A stretch of 60,000 nt of DNA, from NCBI GenBank assembly GCA_914767715.1, contig OU612066.1, positions 28,868,283 through 28,928,282 on the forward strand. Direction: 5' to 3'. This stretch comes from Membranipora membranacea. Its lineage: Eukaryota > Bryozoa > Gymnolaemata > Cheilostomatida > Membraniporidae. The translations under genes were made by a program, and so were the position numbers. Within the stretch, counting starts at the first letter, position 1. Each line of letters starts with the position of its first letter. Under the pieces are notes generated by a model. That model saw nothing but the letters and a program-made list of their open reading frames with translations, was not told where the DNA came from and did not search any database. Of this stretch, positions 47,501-58,960 are shown piece after piece.

Positions 47501-50500
47501 TACAATTATTACATTATGAGTATATGGTGTATGAAGCAGCGATATATACTCACAGAGTTAGATCCTGGGAAGTCATAACCACCCATAACTTTCATATAAG
47601 CTTTCTCTAACATCGACACCCAAAGTTCACTTTTGTTACTGGAGAATGAGCAAAGCAGTTGCCCATCTCTACCCATGGGGAGGTAGTCATCTACAATCAC
47701 CTAAAATATAGAATAAACCACTTATAATATCGAAAGGAAGATTGAAATATTTTAGTTCATAGCGAAATGCAATAATCATTAAATTGGCCAAAGATACATT
47801 ACATTCTTGATCACCAACCAGAGCTCACACATTGTCTACATATGTTCTCATGAGCAGTAATTCCTTCTGATTGACCAGGGGGTTTGAGACATAGTGCATT
47901 AACCAGAACAAAAAAAAGTTGGGTGAGGAATTCTGAGTTATCCTCTCTCTGAGATGGTTTCTCCGAGAGGGGATAACTCAATATAAGCTATCACCTTAGG
48001 AATATGATATTAATTGCCTTGTGCAAAGTGTACGATGTCACACACCTTACGAGGTACACCGTTGATATGGAGCTTAATCATGTATTTACCACATGGATTA
48101 TATACAGGATCTCCTTTCTTAGACTGTGGATAGATAATACTGTAAAATATAACAAACCATGACTCATTATCATATGATACAACAAGGAACTTATTTACCT
48201 TGGCAACAAAAGAGATGGCAACAGGTTTTATATGCATAAGTAAGTTTTGTCAACCAAATAAATAGCGCAATTTTTACTTCCTTGTAAATCCAATCAAGAT
48301 CATTTTCATAATATAACAGAACAGAATGTTGCGACCAAGGACCGCTGAAAATTAAAAGCAGATCTTACTGGGCATAAAAACACAAACCTGGTGATGAGAC
48401 GCTTGTTGTACCTCCTCTCATATTGAGCACTGATAGCCAATGATGCAACGAATGAACAGTCCGAAACTATAGTCTGCAATTAAAGGGTAATTCCTATTAG
48501 AATAGTGGATATAGAACTTTAAAACCATACCAAACATGGCCTAGTAGTAGGACTGACACTTAAACAGAACAGCATTGACAGGTGTAGAGCATCAGTGTTC
48601 ACAGGGTACCAATGTCAAGTTTGATTTATGGATGTTAGGAAAATATTTACTCAACACAGGAAAGACATGAAAATGTTATATTTTAACCTGTTTTACACTG
48701 AAGCTTGAGACAGCCATAATCATCTTTGGGTCGGAGATGTAATCCTCTGGTCTGACCCAACCAGCAAAATACTCTTTTTGTTTGGATGAGAGTGCCAGCC
48801 TACCATCCTTATCACTAGAAGTACACAACAACAAAAAACCATTACTTCAAATGTAAAAATTTGTTGAAAGTAGGATTGAGTCTGAGACTATTTGGTCCAA
48901 TATGATGCTAAATCATTCCTGTTGGCCTGCTGGAGTAAAATCAACTGCCTGCGATGAGTGCCAACTAACATACTGTTTTCACATGAGAGATAAATGATTC
49001 TGAACAAGAGAGATTAAATGGAAAGCCAAGGTTGCATATTGTTTGGTTCATAATGTGAGCAATGGATGACAGCAAAAAAATCAACAGTGATTTCCCATTT
49101 GGGACTATAAATTGCATACAGTGCTGTTGGTATAAACTTACGTAAAAGTTACTGGGAAACCAAATCTTTCTTTTGTGTCTACAGACATGAATGGAACATA
49201 TTGCCTTCCATTAATATTTGATGTTGTCCTACAACAAAATAATGATAAACATGAAACACACTCCAAAGACAAAAAGCTCTACCATTCTGGCCAACTATTG
49301 ACGATGATAAACATGAACATAGCACACAAGATTTATTATGCCAAAATAGAGAGCTAAATAGCCTAACAACTTTTTATAATGAGTAGTAGCCTTTCCTATA
49401 CCTGAGTACATTGATCTCCTCTTGAGAATAACCACCTGCTCCAGCCCCTCCTCCTCCACCACCACCTCCTGGAGCAGGAATTCGTCTCTGCTGATGGCGA
49501 CTGGGTGAATGGCTGTCCCGTAAAGCATCACCTAATGGTCGATAGTTTGCTGGTCTGGACAAGCGATCTCCCGTTGACTGCGAGATAGAATTACTGAAAA
49601 GAAAGCTGCTTATTGAAGTCAAATTTACCAAGACCGCTACAAGCAGGCTATAAAACTTGGCATGTGTTAAATCCATGATTTCAAAAAGGAATTGAGCGTT
49701 GGAACAACCAAGAAGTTAAAAACTTTAACTCTTTGGAACAACAAAACTAAGGGAACCTCAATGACATTTGAACACTTATGAAATGGGGTTAGGAACTTGA
49801 AATAGTACAGTATTTAGTCCCAAGGTAAAAAAATAAATAAAGATCTACGAATGATATAGTTATGTAAAAGATATACTAACTTGTGAGTGGGTGGTGATGT
49901 TGGAGTAACATGCTTTAATGATTCAGCTCTCTCTATAGAATTCTTGGCAATTTTCTCTATTTTTGATTTTGTAGCAGCATCCGTAACATCCTTTCTCTAT
50001 AACATTGTGGCCAATACCAGATTACGCATGCCATTACTCAGTAAGTATCAACCATATACGAAAATTGACCAGCAAAAAGTGCTTGATCAACCTTGAACTT
50101 TGAATTACCATGAAAGTGTATGACAACCGTCAAAAAAATCCACCAGTGTCAACCATGATGGATCATCTGAATGTGTAAATGTTTTGTTTGCAAACGACCC
50201 GATTGCTATACTGAGATTTTACCAGCTCTATGCAAAGTTGAGCAGTTTCCATGTAGAGTTCTGCAGCTTCTGTCTCATTTCCTGATTCATCTTCTTCAAA
50301 AGCCTGTCTGACCAAAAACTCTGCTCTCTCCATTTTCATCTGGAAACACAATTCATAAAATGCCCAATGAAATATAGTGTTCAGGTTTTTCTGTGGAGGT
50401 AGTAAAATTGAAACAGTATCATATGCGTGGTACTACAGCAAATACTTCTGTATTCATATTGTTACCTGAAAGTTTTAGTATATTTACTTACTTGCTGATT

Positions 50501-51210
50501 TGTTTTTGGAGCCTTTTCAGCAGCTAAAAAACATAACAACTATTTTAATTATACATAATAAATATGACAAACCTTATCCTGAATCAAATTTTTGTACATG
50601 TATATTATCAAGGTGACTCTACACGCACACTTTTCCATGTTTCCTGACATCTAAAGATACAATACCAACCTTTATTTGTATGTTTTAGCTGGTCAGATCG
50701 CAAAATGTACTCATTTGCTTTGTCAACTATATGTGGCTTGGTGGACCCGGCAAGTTTAGCAGCCAAAAGCGCCTGTGCTGCTTCCTAAGATTATAATAAC
50801 ATAATTGTTCAAAGGACAAGCCACCAACATGTTACGATATAACAGAAAGTCCTGATGGCTGCATATATACTAGCATATCATCAACCACTTCTGATGCGCA
50901 TTATGCTACTGAAACATATATGTAAACTGACTGAACTATTGCATAGACATAACCAGTGAGTGCCAACATTGATACATCTAACTTGACCGATACACAATTG
51001 GTCAACGGCAATTCACAGATCCATGCAAGAATATAATTTTGACTAAATTCTTGCCATATAGTTTAAGCAATGAGAAGCAGAAGCGAAGCAAGGACAAATT
51101 CTTACCATGTAGTAAAACTTAGCTCCATCAATGCTCCCTGAAGTGTCCATTTGGACTGCCATGCGTGCAAAGTTAACAGCATCCTCTTCCAGAATGACTG
51201 CGTCAGCCAT
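41579..51210 (-). CDS. CAPN7: Calpain-7-like cysteine protease, copy B
   Basis: Nineteen exons: 51106-51210, 50670-50784, 50492-50523, 50223-50339, 49881-49996, 49402-49593, 49142-49228, 48688-48814, 48388-48473, 48046-48139, 47554-47700, 45954-46181, 45390-45634, 44780-44915, 44122-44194, 43686-43888, 43278-43417, 42825-42917, 41579-41723. Total 2,481 nt, 826 aa, close to vertebrate CAPN7 (about 813). Two N-terminal MIT regions (residues 1-84 and 85-160), a linker with a Gly run ([14 protein letters not shown]), a CysPc protease domain with Cys303 (SDCSFVAS), His471 (ESHAYAML) and Asn491 ([10 protein letters not shown]), then two C2-like beta domains. The end reads NIIPSTF…SISKLQ. Calpain-7 works at endosomal/ESCRT-III sites and, unlike classical calpains, has no EF-hand domain. 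All active-site residues are present, so it is predicted to be active. The start Met opens [20 protein letters not shown], as in the family. Confidence 0.92.
42010..42310 (-). repeat. tRNA-derived SINE in the last calpain B intron
   Basis: On the minus strand, the A-box-like GTGGTCTGCTGGTTTAAGATG (about 42290-42270) and the B box GGTTCGATTCTC (about 42245) lead into GGCGCCGCCA and then a non-tRNA body to about 42010. The corresponding copy A intron is 383 bp against 1,101 bp here and has no SINE. The head is of a different tRNA type from the element at 1480-1660. Confidence 0.6.
46700..47470 (+). mobile_element. Decayed RTE-like LINE fragment
   Basis: Translated pieces read [20 protein letters not shown], then [30 protein letters not shown]-type text (46990-47040) and finally [10 protein letters not shown]…RVSEMTIEG near 47160-47240, the usual order in an RTE-type RT tail. 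The RT active site FADD has become FADG, and the frame is broken several times. It lies in the calpain B intron between the exons 45954-46181 and 47554-47700 (1,372 bp); the same intron in copy A is 149 bp. It is inactive. Confidence 0.75.
47935..47979. repeat. 20-bp imperfect hairpin
   Basis: GAGTTATCCTCTCTCTGAGA (47935-47954) pairs with 47960-47979 at 18 of 20 positions across a 5-nt loop. It lies in a calpain B intron. Similar sequence (AGTTATCCTCTCT) occurs near 36534, so it may be a shared repeat. Confidence 0.6.
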
Positions 51211-52109
51211 TGCTCATAGATCAGTAGTTCTATACACGTGATAAATAGTGATAACCTGATACACCATCAATGGCCTCGGATCTGGAAATATAAATTGCTA
51301 AAATCAGAAATCAATGGTTGTAATTGCATTATAAGTAGCCAATGTACACTGGCTAATTATAAGGTGACAAGAAAAAACACATGGGCAAACCGGTTTCTAA
51401 AGCCACAGCTAATTGAGCTGGTGCTAGAGACTAAGAAGATTGCAGGTAAATAGCAATCTAGTTTATATTCTTTGCCTACACAACACACACACACACACAC
51501 ACAATGAGTGATTTTACCATGATATTACCATCAATCAAGTGAGTTTAGTGAGAGACTGTGTGACTGTGAATGTTTTGAAATGTTCAGAAGTAATCGTTCA
51601 CTTCAAGTTATTCTAAGCCATTACACTTTTATACCTTGCCTGTCCTATCCCTAGTCAGTTCATGGTTGGTGCCTCTTTTAAATTTCAAGAGAAACAAAAC
51701 TCTGCTGTTCTTACCTACTCAACTTGTCACAAGTAAGTGACTCCAGTGTCACTGTGATTGAGTACGCATTTCCTAACTAAGATTCTATTTATAACGTTAG
51801 AAAATCACTATGTTGATGGTCTAGTTGTAATGTTTTCAAGTCTAGAGTGTCAAAAGTACAAAATATGTTAGATTAGTATGTTTTTTTCCAAAAATAAGGA
51901 AAACTGGACCAAAAACTTTTCCAAATGACAAAACCGGAAATCATTATTAATAAAATTACTTGAGCAGCTGAATCTTGAATGAGCCAATCATATTTCAGAG
52001 AACTGGAATGTAGACTGCATACAAAGTTGATGAATTTGACAGTTTATTATATCTTTTCAGTTACTGGGCTCTAAATACTTCCAACTGCAAAATAAGAAAA
52101 AAGCATTCT
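51211..52109. promoter_or_regulatory. Head-to-head spacer between calpain B and the thioesterase gene
   Basis: About 0.9 kb separates two divergent start codons (1.15 kb if the thioesterase starts at 52359). It must hold both promoters or a shared one. I see a CA microsatellite at 51483-51503 and no clear TATA box at either end. The regulatory role is inferred from layout only. Confidence 0.4.
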
Positions 52110-55100
52110 ATGCCAAACCTGTCTGTACTCACTGCACTTATTTGTTGCTTATGCCCATGTGTCATTTTATGCTCTGAACATAAAGGTGCTGAAACTAATC
52201 AGTTAATGGGAAGCTGTGTATCACTGAAAGGCAGGGAGGTATATAGCACTGTTGATTCTCCTGAGGCTGATCATCGACACAGGGACAGCCTCAATAATTC
52301 TGCACATCACCATAATAAAGGATCTCATAGATCTAGTTCACAAACTCAGGATTCAAGGATGTCTAGACTGGCCCAAGCTGCTGTTATCTCTCCAAGTGCC
52401 AAGCATACTGCTACAGTAAGTTGTTCTTATATATATATTATTTAAAGTAAAACCAGTCACAGTGGAGTGGCAAGACCACAGACATACAGGATAGGTGTAC
52501 TTCAAAATCTGAATCTCTCTCAGTCTCTGACAATGTTTGACTGCCCCCCCTTGGTTTTGTTTCCAACAAACTAACACAAACACGGGGTGGGCCGGACCAA
52601 TGTGTCGGAGTAGCCCTAGCAGGTCTTGACACAGGTGACAGCGGACATTGGAAGAGTTGGAAACCATCAACCCCCGTGTGATAGCAGATTGGAAGGATGT
52701 ATTGATGTCCATCTTTCCAATCCACTTTCACAAGTGAGTTATTGACGCTTTCTTATTCCTTGGAAGTTCTTACGTCTTGATACTTATGCTAGCATCATTA
52801 AATGAATGGCCGGATTGTCTTACTCTTAGGCCTACCGGTCACGACAGTTTACTTGATAGTTCTAACGTTTCTCCATTAAACATGCCAAAGTTTCATGCCA
52901 AATATATATACACTGCCCCACAGTGGTTAATTGTTAGTAGAATAAAGTAGAAATTAGTTTGATCTTTTTAATCGGTTAAATGACAGGGACACCGTCAAAT
53001 CATGAAACAGACCCACATGTTCACTGATGATGATTCATAGTGCCTATTATATGTAAGTTTATTTCTCAAACTGATCGATCGCAGAACAAAGCTCTTATCA
53101 TACCAAGTTTAGTAAGAAGTCCCAAACAGAAGTGTGAATAGTGTTCGTCAGGTAATCGTCATACTGTTAGAAGTATTCTGACTTAAATCCTCTCGATAGT
53201 CCATCACAAGGACTCTTGGTTTGCACAATGAGTTGTTTAGACTGATTGGTTTACATCACGCCCACGGTAACCTGATTTGTTATTTTAACTTTTCTGATAA
53301 TAGTAGGCCCATCACAAGACATGCCCATGTGAAATGATTTCAAACATTCAATAGATCGAGCTTATAAAATAAACCAGATATGGTAAGCCAGAGTAATTCT
53401 GTGATTTACATCTTTTACATCATTTACATGCTTTTGTTTGATTGCAGGTGATTTTTCTGCACGGTCTCGGAGATACAGGGTGAGTGTTGCCTTTCTTTAC
53501 ACATTAAGTTGCTTGACTCCTAATTCTTTCCCTGTCATGAAGTGTAGTGATTCGTGATGAAGGTTACAGAGAGTGTTACATTATATTACAGTTAGCATAC
53601 AGCGCATTACAAACCTGACAAATTTCTCCCAAAATTTGAAGGTTGTATCAGTTATGATCAACACGATAGAATTGGACATGCTAACAATGTTCCAGCAATG
53701 CAAATTTCTCCTGGAATTCCCAGGACCAGATCAACCTTATCTCTCAGGGAATACCACAAAGCTGCATTGTGGGATACAAGTACATACTAATTACAAAACT
53801 TCTTTAACTGATACTTACCTAAGTAATTTATAACAGTCCCACAAGAATCATATTTTTTGAGAAGCAAAATTCCCAAAAGTTGTAAATCTACAAAACATGT
53901 TTCTTGATTCAATTTTCATGGGTCATCAACTTGTATGAAGATCCTCCTAGCTATGAAGAGGGAGTTCATTGCTCCAGGTAGATTTAAAAAAACATCTTTA
54001 GGAATAAATATGTGTTGTAATTTGTGTTTCTATAATGTGTCTTCTGAGGCTTTGATTTGGGTGTGGTAGTTTTACATGTAGTTTTATATGTCGTATTTGG
54101 TTCATATTTTGCAGCCACGGTTGGTGTGATGAGTTTAAAAAAGGAGCTCAGCCATGGATCAAGTACATCTTTCCTCACGCGTATGTAAAATATAACATCT
54201 ACTTTCTGGTGCCACTTAAATGCTTGTCAAACCGCTACTCTCTGTGTTGAGTGAAGAAACTCGGAGCAGTCTTGTTGTGAAAAGCTATGATGTGCCAATC
54301 CAAAGAGTTTGAATCGCCTCGGTTGTACCGCCTATTTCTATCGACAGTTTCTGATCGGGCATGATGCATACTGTATTAGATCAAATTCCAAATGAATGCA
54401 TTTCTAGGAACAAACTTCCGGCACTCACACCCACAATGCCCTGGGACCTTATCTGTCTAAAACAATTGATGTTTAGTTTTGAGGAGAGTCCCTTGGCGAC
54501 ACAAGCACAAATTTACACTGAACTGCCTCAAAGCATAGCTGTGATTGCTGCTTGATGGCATTAGTTTCTCTACCAAAGTTTAGAGATATTATGTTGTTGA
54601 CTTCAGGCCAAGTCTATTTATATGCTTTGTGTGCGCAAGTGACATCATAGGGCACGATTGTATTGCCCTGATGCATGACAGTAGGTGACGCAGTGATCAA
54701 GAATCAAGAGAAATGCTTTTGTCGGTTAAAAACTTAGAGCGTCCTCCATGAGGCCAATTACAGTAAGCTGAAGTAGTATGATTTATTATTACTCTGAGAA
54801 ACTGACCAACTCACGTTATCTTGACGGCATCATTGATTATTGAGTGGAAATATGTGCGTGCACTTATTTATATCAGCTAACATTGTAACAAGGTAAATTA
54901 ATACCTGAAAGATCAATTTTCTGAATTAGCCTGTGTGTATTTGACCTTGATAGTAGTATAGAATCGGCTCCAAACAAGTCACTTTAGTTGAAGACTGATG
55001 ATTTTTATTGACAAGTAAATTTTTGGCAATAATTATTTTAAATAATGTTTTGTACAAGCGTTTTTGATATTTCTGTTGTAGGCCTGCGCAGCCAGTCAGT

Positions 55101-58100
55101 TTGAATGCAGGAATGAGCATGCCATCCTGGTAAGTGAGGCTTATTTTTATTACTGTGATGGTATTGTCTGAAGGAGTGACCATTTATATGCTCATCTAGA
55201 AAACTGATTTCATGCTAGCCTTGGTAGCTTCAATAACAGTTTTCAGTCCACAATCTATAAATCGGTCATAATTAGCATGAGTGTTTGGGGCAGCAGAAGC
55301 ATCGGCTAAAGAATTAACAGGCCGGTAGTCGAGCTTCACTCGCGCTACTTAATCAAATCAGACACCAAATTGGGTCTTGCTGATAATTACTTTTTTTATC
55401 TGAAAAAAAATGATTCAAAGGTAGCTAAAAAAGAGAAAAATTTCCGATAACAACAGAAAATTATCTGAAAATCATGTCTGGGGCTCCATAAGTTTTTGCA
55501 GGTTCTTTCTCTATAAGCTGTTAAGAGTTGAGGCTTGATATTATTTATTGGTGAAATGTCCTGCATAAAAAGCAAGCCAAGCGAAAAGACGCTGAATTCT
55601 CTGCAAGTTGTGTTGTGTGATGTTAGTAACCAATTTCCAAATGATAAATTTTTGTTTGATTCTACTGATGAGGCGTGACGTTATTATAGGGAAATTAGTT
55701 TTGTGTGGTTTGAAAAAAAAACACTATCTTTGAACCACAGGGATTTCAGCTACTCACTGATTTAATCAGTAATTGCTGCTTAAATCCTCATTTCCTGTGT
55801 GGGATTTGGAAAGTGATTAATTCTAATTTATCGATTTTGTATGCAGTGACAGAGTGTGTCCCAGTCTAGTTTAGAGGGGGCTAACGCAACCAATAATACT
55901 TCAGTACAGACTGTTGTGATTGTGGGGGAGGCCTCATTTGTCAAGTTTTGTTCAAGATAATTATGATGTGAGACGGATGCATGCGCCACAGATTTTTCTA
56001 CATTCTAATGAGAAAGATATGACTAAGGTGCATCATCATCCCGTGTGATCGTGATACATTTTGTCTTCTTAGGAAGTAGCGCGCAGAGAGGAATGCTAAT
56101 GTACTTTATGTAAACAGTTGTGTTCAGCCAACCTCAAAATTCCCATAATTCATCCTCTACATACTCTTGGCAAGTGCGTCAGCGACGCAGTGTAGATCAG
56201 AATTTCTACATACATTTTATTTTCGTAGGTTTGATATTAGAGGTCTGTCTCCAGATGCGCCTCAAGATGAGGCAGGGATACAAAAATCTAGTGATATGTG
56301 TAAGTAACCTACTCCAACGTACTAGGGATGTAACATTAGTCAAAATCTATAATGGCTCAGTGACCTACTCAAAATCTAATGATATGTCTCAGTAACCTAC
56401 CCTAAATCTAGTGATTTATGTAAGTAAACTACCCAAAATCTAACGATATGAGTAAGCACCTTACTCAGAATCCATACTTGCAAAGTAACCTACTCAGAAA
56501 CTATACTTGCGATGTAACCTACTAAGAATCTATACTGGCATAGTTCACTGACCCCAAAACATCTAGGTTTGGCATGTGTTGTAGTCAGTTGTTTTTGTTT
56601 AGTTACGGCCAACTGGGAATCCTGATCTCTACACACAAATGTAAAGTATATGGTGATAATTTAATGGATGCATATTGACTGACTGTTGACTGAATAAATG
56701 GTCAATGCCCCTTCCTATTATAATAATGATTCATTGCAAAATTAAAAATACCACCTGGTCCAGACGGGTCGAATCACTAAAAATCTATCCATCTTGTCTG
56801 GACACTATTTTCAGCTTTTGAGACACTCTACAGCCTCGCCTTGTCATGCGCTACTTTTTAGTAGCTACAAGACTTTATACATAATGGGATGAGTTGTGAG
56901 GAATCAAATGCAAATAGAATGTTTTTTGCAACTTCCCTGTTAGACGAAATGCGTCATAATGCGAAAAAAGAGCAATTGTCACTTTGAATTACACTAGTTA
57001 AGATTTCAAAGGCAATCTGTAACCACCGTGGCCAATCATGCACATTTTGTGAATAACTACATAATTTGACAGTCTTGTTAACGGCTGCATTCATTTCGCA
57101 TATCATAGAAATTGTTCATCCTTCGATCAATCAAAAAAACCCAACTGATGTTCAGTTCATCATAAATAAAAGAGCTCTGAGTGAACCTAAACTTAGAGAT
57201 ATCGTTGTCTGAAGGTGGAGTTGCCACCTTTTTTTGGCACTGATTATTGAGAAATGGGATAACTCCAAGGTGGATGAAGTTTTTCATGTTGCATCTTGTT
57301 CTCTCAAAGAATATGTAATTATGTTGTGATGCTTTTCATGTCACAATGAGACCCTAAAATGCATTAAGATGAATCTTCATTTCTTTGTGAAGTTCCCTTT
57401 TATTGAACAGTAAAAATACAACCGGAATAGAATAGGGTGATTTCTAATTTCTCTTTGGATACTTTCAGTGAAATCTCTTGTGGAGGAGGAAGCAAAGTCA
57501 ATACCATCAGAGAGGATCGTGATTGGTGGGTTTTCACAGGGCGGAGCTGTAGCACTATATACCTCACTCACTAACAACGTAAAACTAGGTGGATTATTGG
57601 CTTTCAGCACTTGGCTCCCTCTACACAACAAAATTATGGTGAGGTTTTATTATGATTGGTTGTTATTTGTGAGCAGTAGTTGAAATCAAAGCCTTATTTT
57701 ACAAATTTTGAACTCCATGTTTCGAAACAGTGCTCAATAATCTGAAAATGAAACTCTGTCATTCAAGACCGACCTGGTGAGTTGACCAAAACATTGATAC
57801 CAATACAATAAAGCTCTCAAATTATTTTACAAAATAAATTCAGCTTGGCAACTCTAGTGTTGCTTTTTACCAATATGGGGCATTCAGGCAACGGTACCCT
57901 GATTACTTTGCTTACAATATATGAAGCAGTGCAAACGCTGCATGAGTCTAATCAAAACAGAAAGCTGAAGCCCACGGAAAACCTGTGACCATTCATGACT
58001 CTTCAGTGTATTCTATATGATCCCTTGATTTTTTTACAGACAATGGCAAAGGATGCCAATAAAACTACCCCAATCCTACAGTGCCATGGTGACATCGATC

Positions 58101-58502
58101 ATATGGTTCCATACAGCTGGGGAAAGCTTACTGCAGAGTTTTTGAAAAGCTTGAATCCGGCACATGAGATAAAAACTCTCCCAGGTGTCATGCATAGCAG
58201 CTCTCCGGAGGTAAGGTCATGTATAAGTTGTCCTCTCATCAAAAATATACAAACAAATTGTTGTTCAGGAGTCAGAATAGCCGCAAGCTAATAAGCTCTT
58301 CGATAAAGCCAAATCGTAAATTTTCTAGATATCTACCCTGAGTCCAGTTGTAGTTCATCCTAGTTTATTCTGTAAACAAAGAACTTACAACCCCATGTCC
58401 TTAACCCTAACGCTTACTGCCAAAGCTTAATCTATCCATGTTTTTTATCTGCAGGAAATGGAGGAAGCTAGGAAGTTTATAGCTCGAGTTTTAGGCCAGT
58501 GA
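52110..58502 (+). CDS. Acyl-protein thioesterase (APT1/2, LYPLA family)
   Basis: Eight exons: 52110-52415, 53448-53479, 54115-54180, 55082-55129, 56229-56299, 57469-57638, 58040-58210, 58455-58502; 912 nt, 303 aa from the first Met. The alpha/beta hydrolase removes palmitate from S-acylated proteins. Motifs: [14 protein letters not shown] (oxyanion region), [17 protein letters not shown], the nucleophile Ser in GGFSQGGA, the acid Asp in [12 protein letters not shown] and the His in GVMHSSSPE. The Met at 52359 would give 220 aa, the normal family length (about 230 in vertebrates), and is the conservative start. The open extension upstream adds 83 residues: a Cys-rich hydrophobic segment ([18 protein letters not shown]) and a Ser/His-rich linker, not typical of this cytosolic family. 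Catalytic residues are complete, so activity is expected. Confidence 0.9.
56281..56553. repeat. Minisatellite made from an exon-intron junction
   Basis: The end of thioesterase exon 5 with its donor (AAATCTAGTGATATGT|GTAAGT) and following CCTACTC recurs downstream about seven more times with a 29-33 bp spacing, from about 56341 to 56553, increasingly degenerate. Examples are CTAATGATATGTCTCAGTAA (56376), CTAGTGATTTATGTAAGTAA (56407) and CTAACGATATGAGTAAGCA (56440). Several copies keep a GTAAG-like donor. Confidence 0.8.
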
Positions 58503-58954
58503 GTAAATCGATTACGACGTTGAGTCAGTACTCCCTATTCGCAGATATTTAGCAAAGATAAATAATGAAATGTTAGGAGACGATATTGTAATTGGTTGAA
58601 GTTGATATTTCAAACGCAACAATCACCTACATGGTTTTTTCACAGTCTCTCTTTTTGAGTCCTCATGTAGCTTTGTTCGTAATTGTCCAGATTTTCGTCC
58701 AGTAGATAATGCACATACTTTAATCTATGATTTAAACACATTTTGCATTGTGTAATGTAAGTGTAATCTGAATCTGATTATGAGCATTTCATAGACATTT
58801 GTATTATCTGTGACTACCACTAGTGGACCACTGAAATAATCTTCACAAAATGTTTTGTTAATTTATCAGCCTGTTGTTCTTTGACCAGTTTGGAAGTTGC
58901 CATGATATGACTGTGCACAGGTAGATGTTTTGTTCTAGAGATTTTCATAACATT

Positions 58955-58960
58955 AATAAA
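58955..58960 (+). terminator. Candidate polyadenylation signal of the thioesterase gene
   Basis: AATAAA lies about 450 bp after the stop codon, the clearest such signal in the 3' flank. It would give a 3' UTR of roughly 0.47 kb. Confidence 0.45.

Larger units (their letters stand above)
40656..51270. repeat. Calpain-region duplication, unit B
   Basis: Partner of 26599-40280. It holds the Ly6 exon relic and calpain copy B. Introns differ strongly from unit A because each copy has its own insertions. Coding exons and the last-exon block (41579-41723 versus 28517-28661) are the most similar parts. Confidence 0.75.

Noticed and set aside
49434-49475. Glycine run in calpain B as an assembly artefact
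   Set aside because: It is encoded by mixed GGT, GGA and GGG codons in phase within an exon with good splice sites, so it is an ordinary low-complexity linker.
56281-56553. CRISPR-like array
   Set aside because: Spacing is short, there are no unique spacers, and the unit derives from the adjoining exon-intron junction of a eukaryotic gene.
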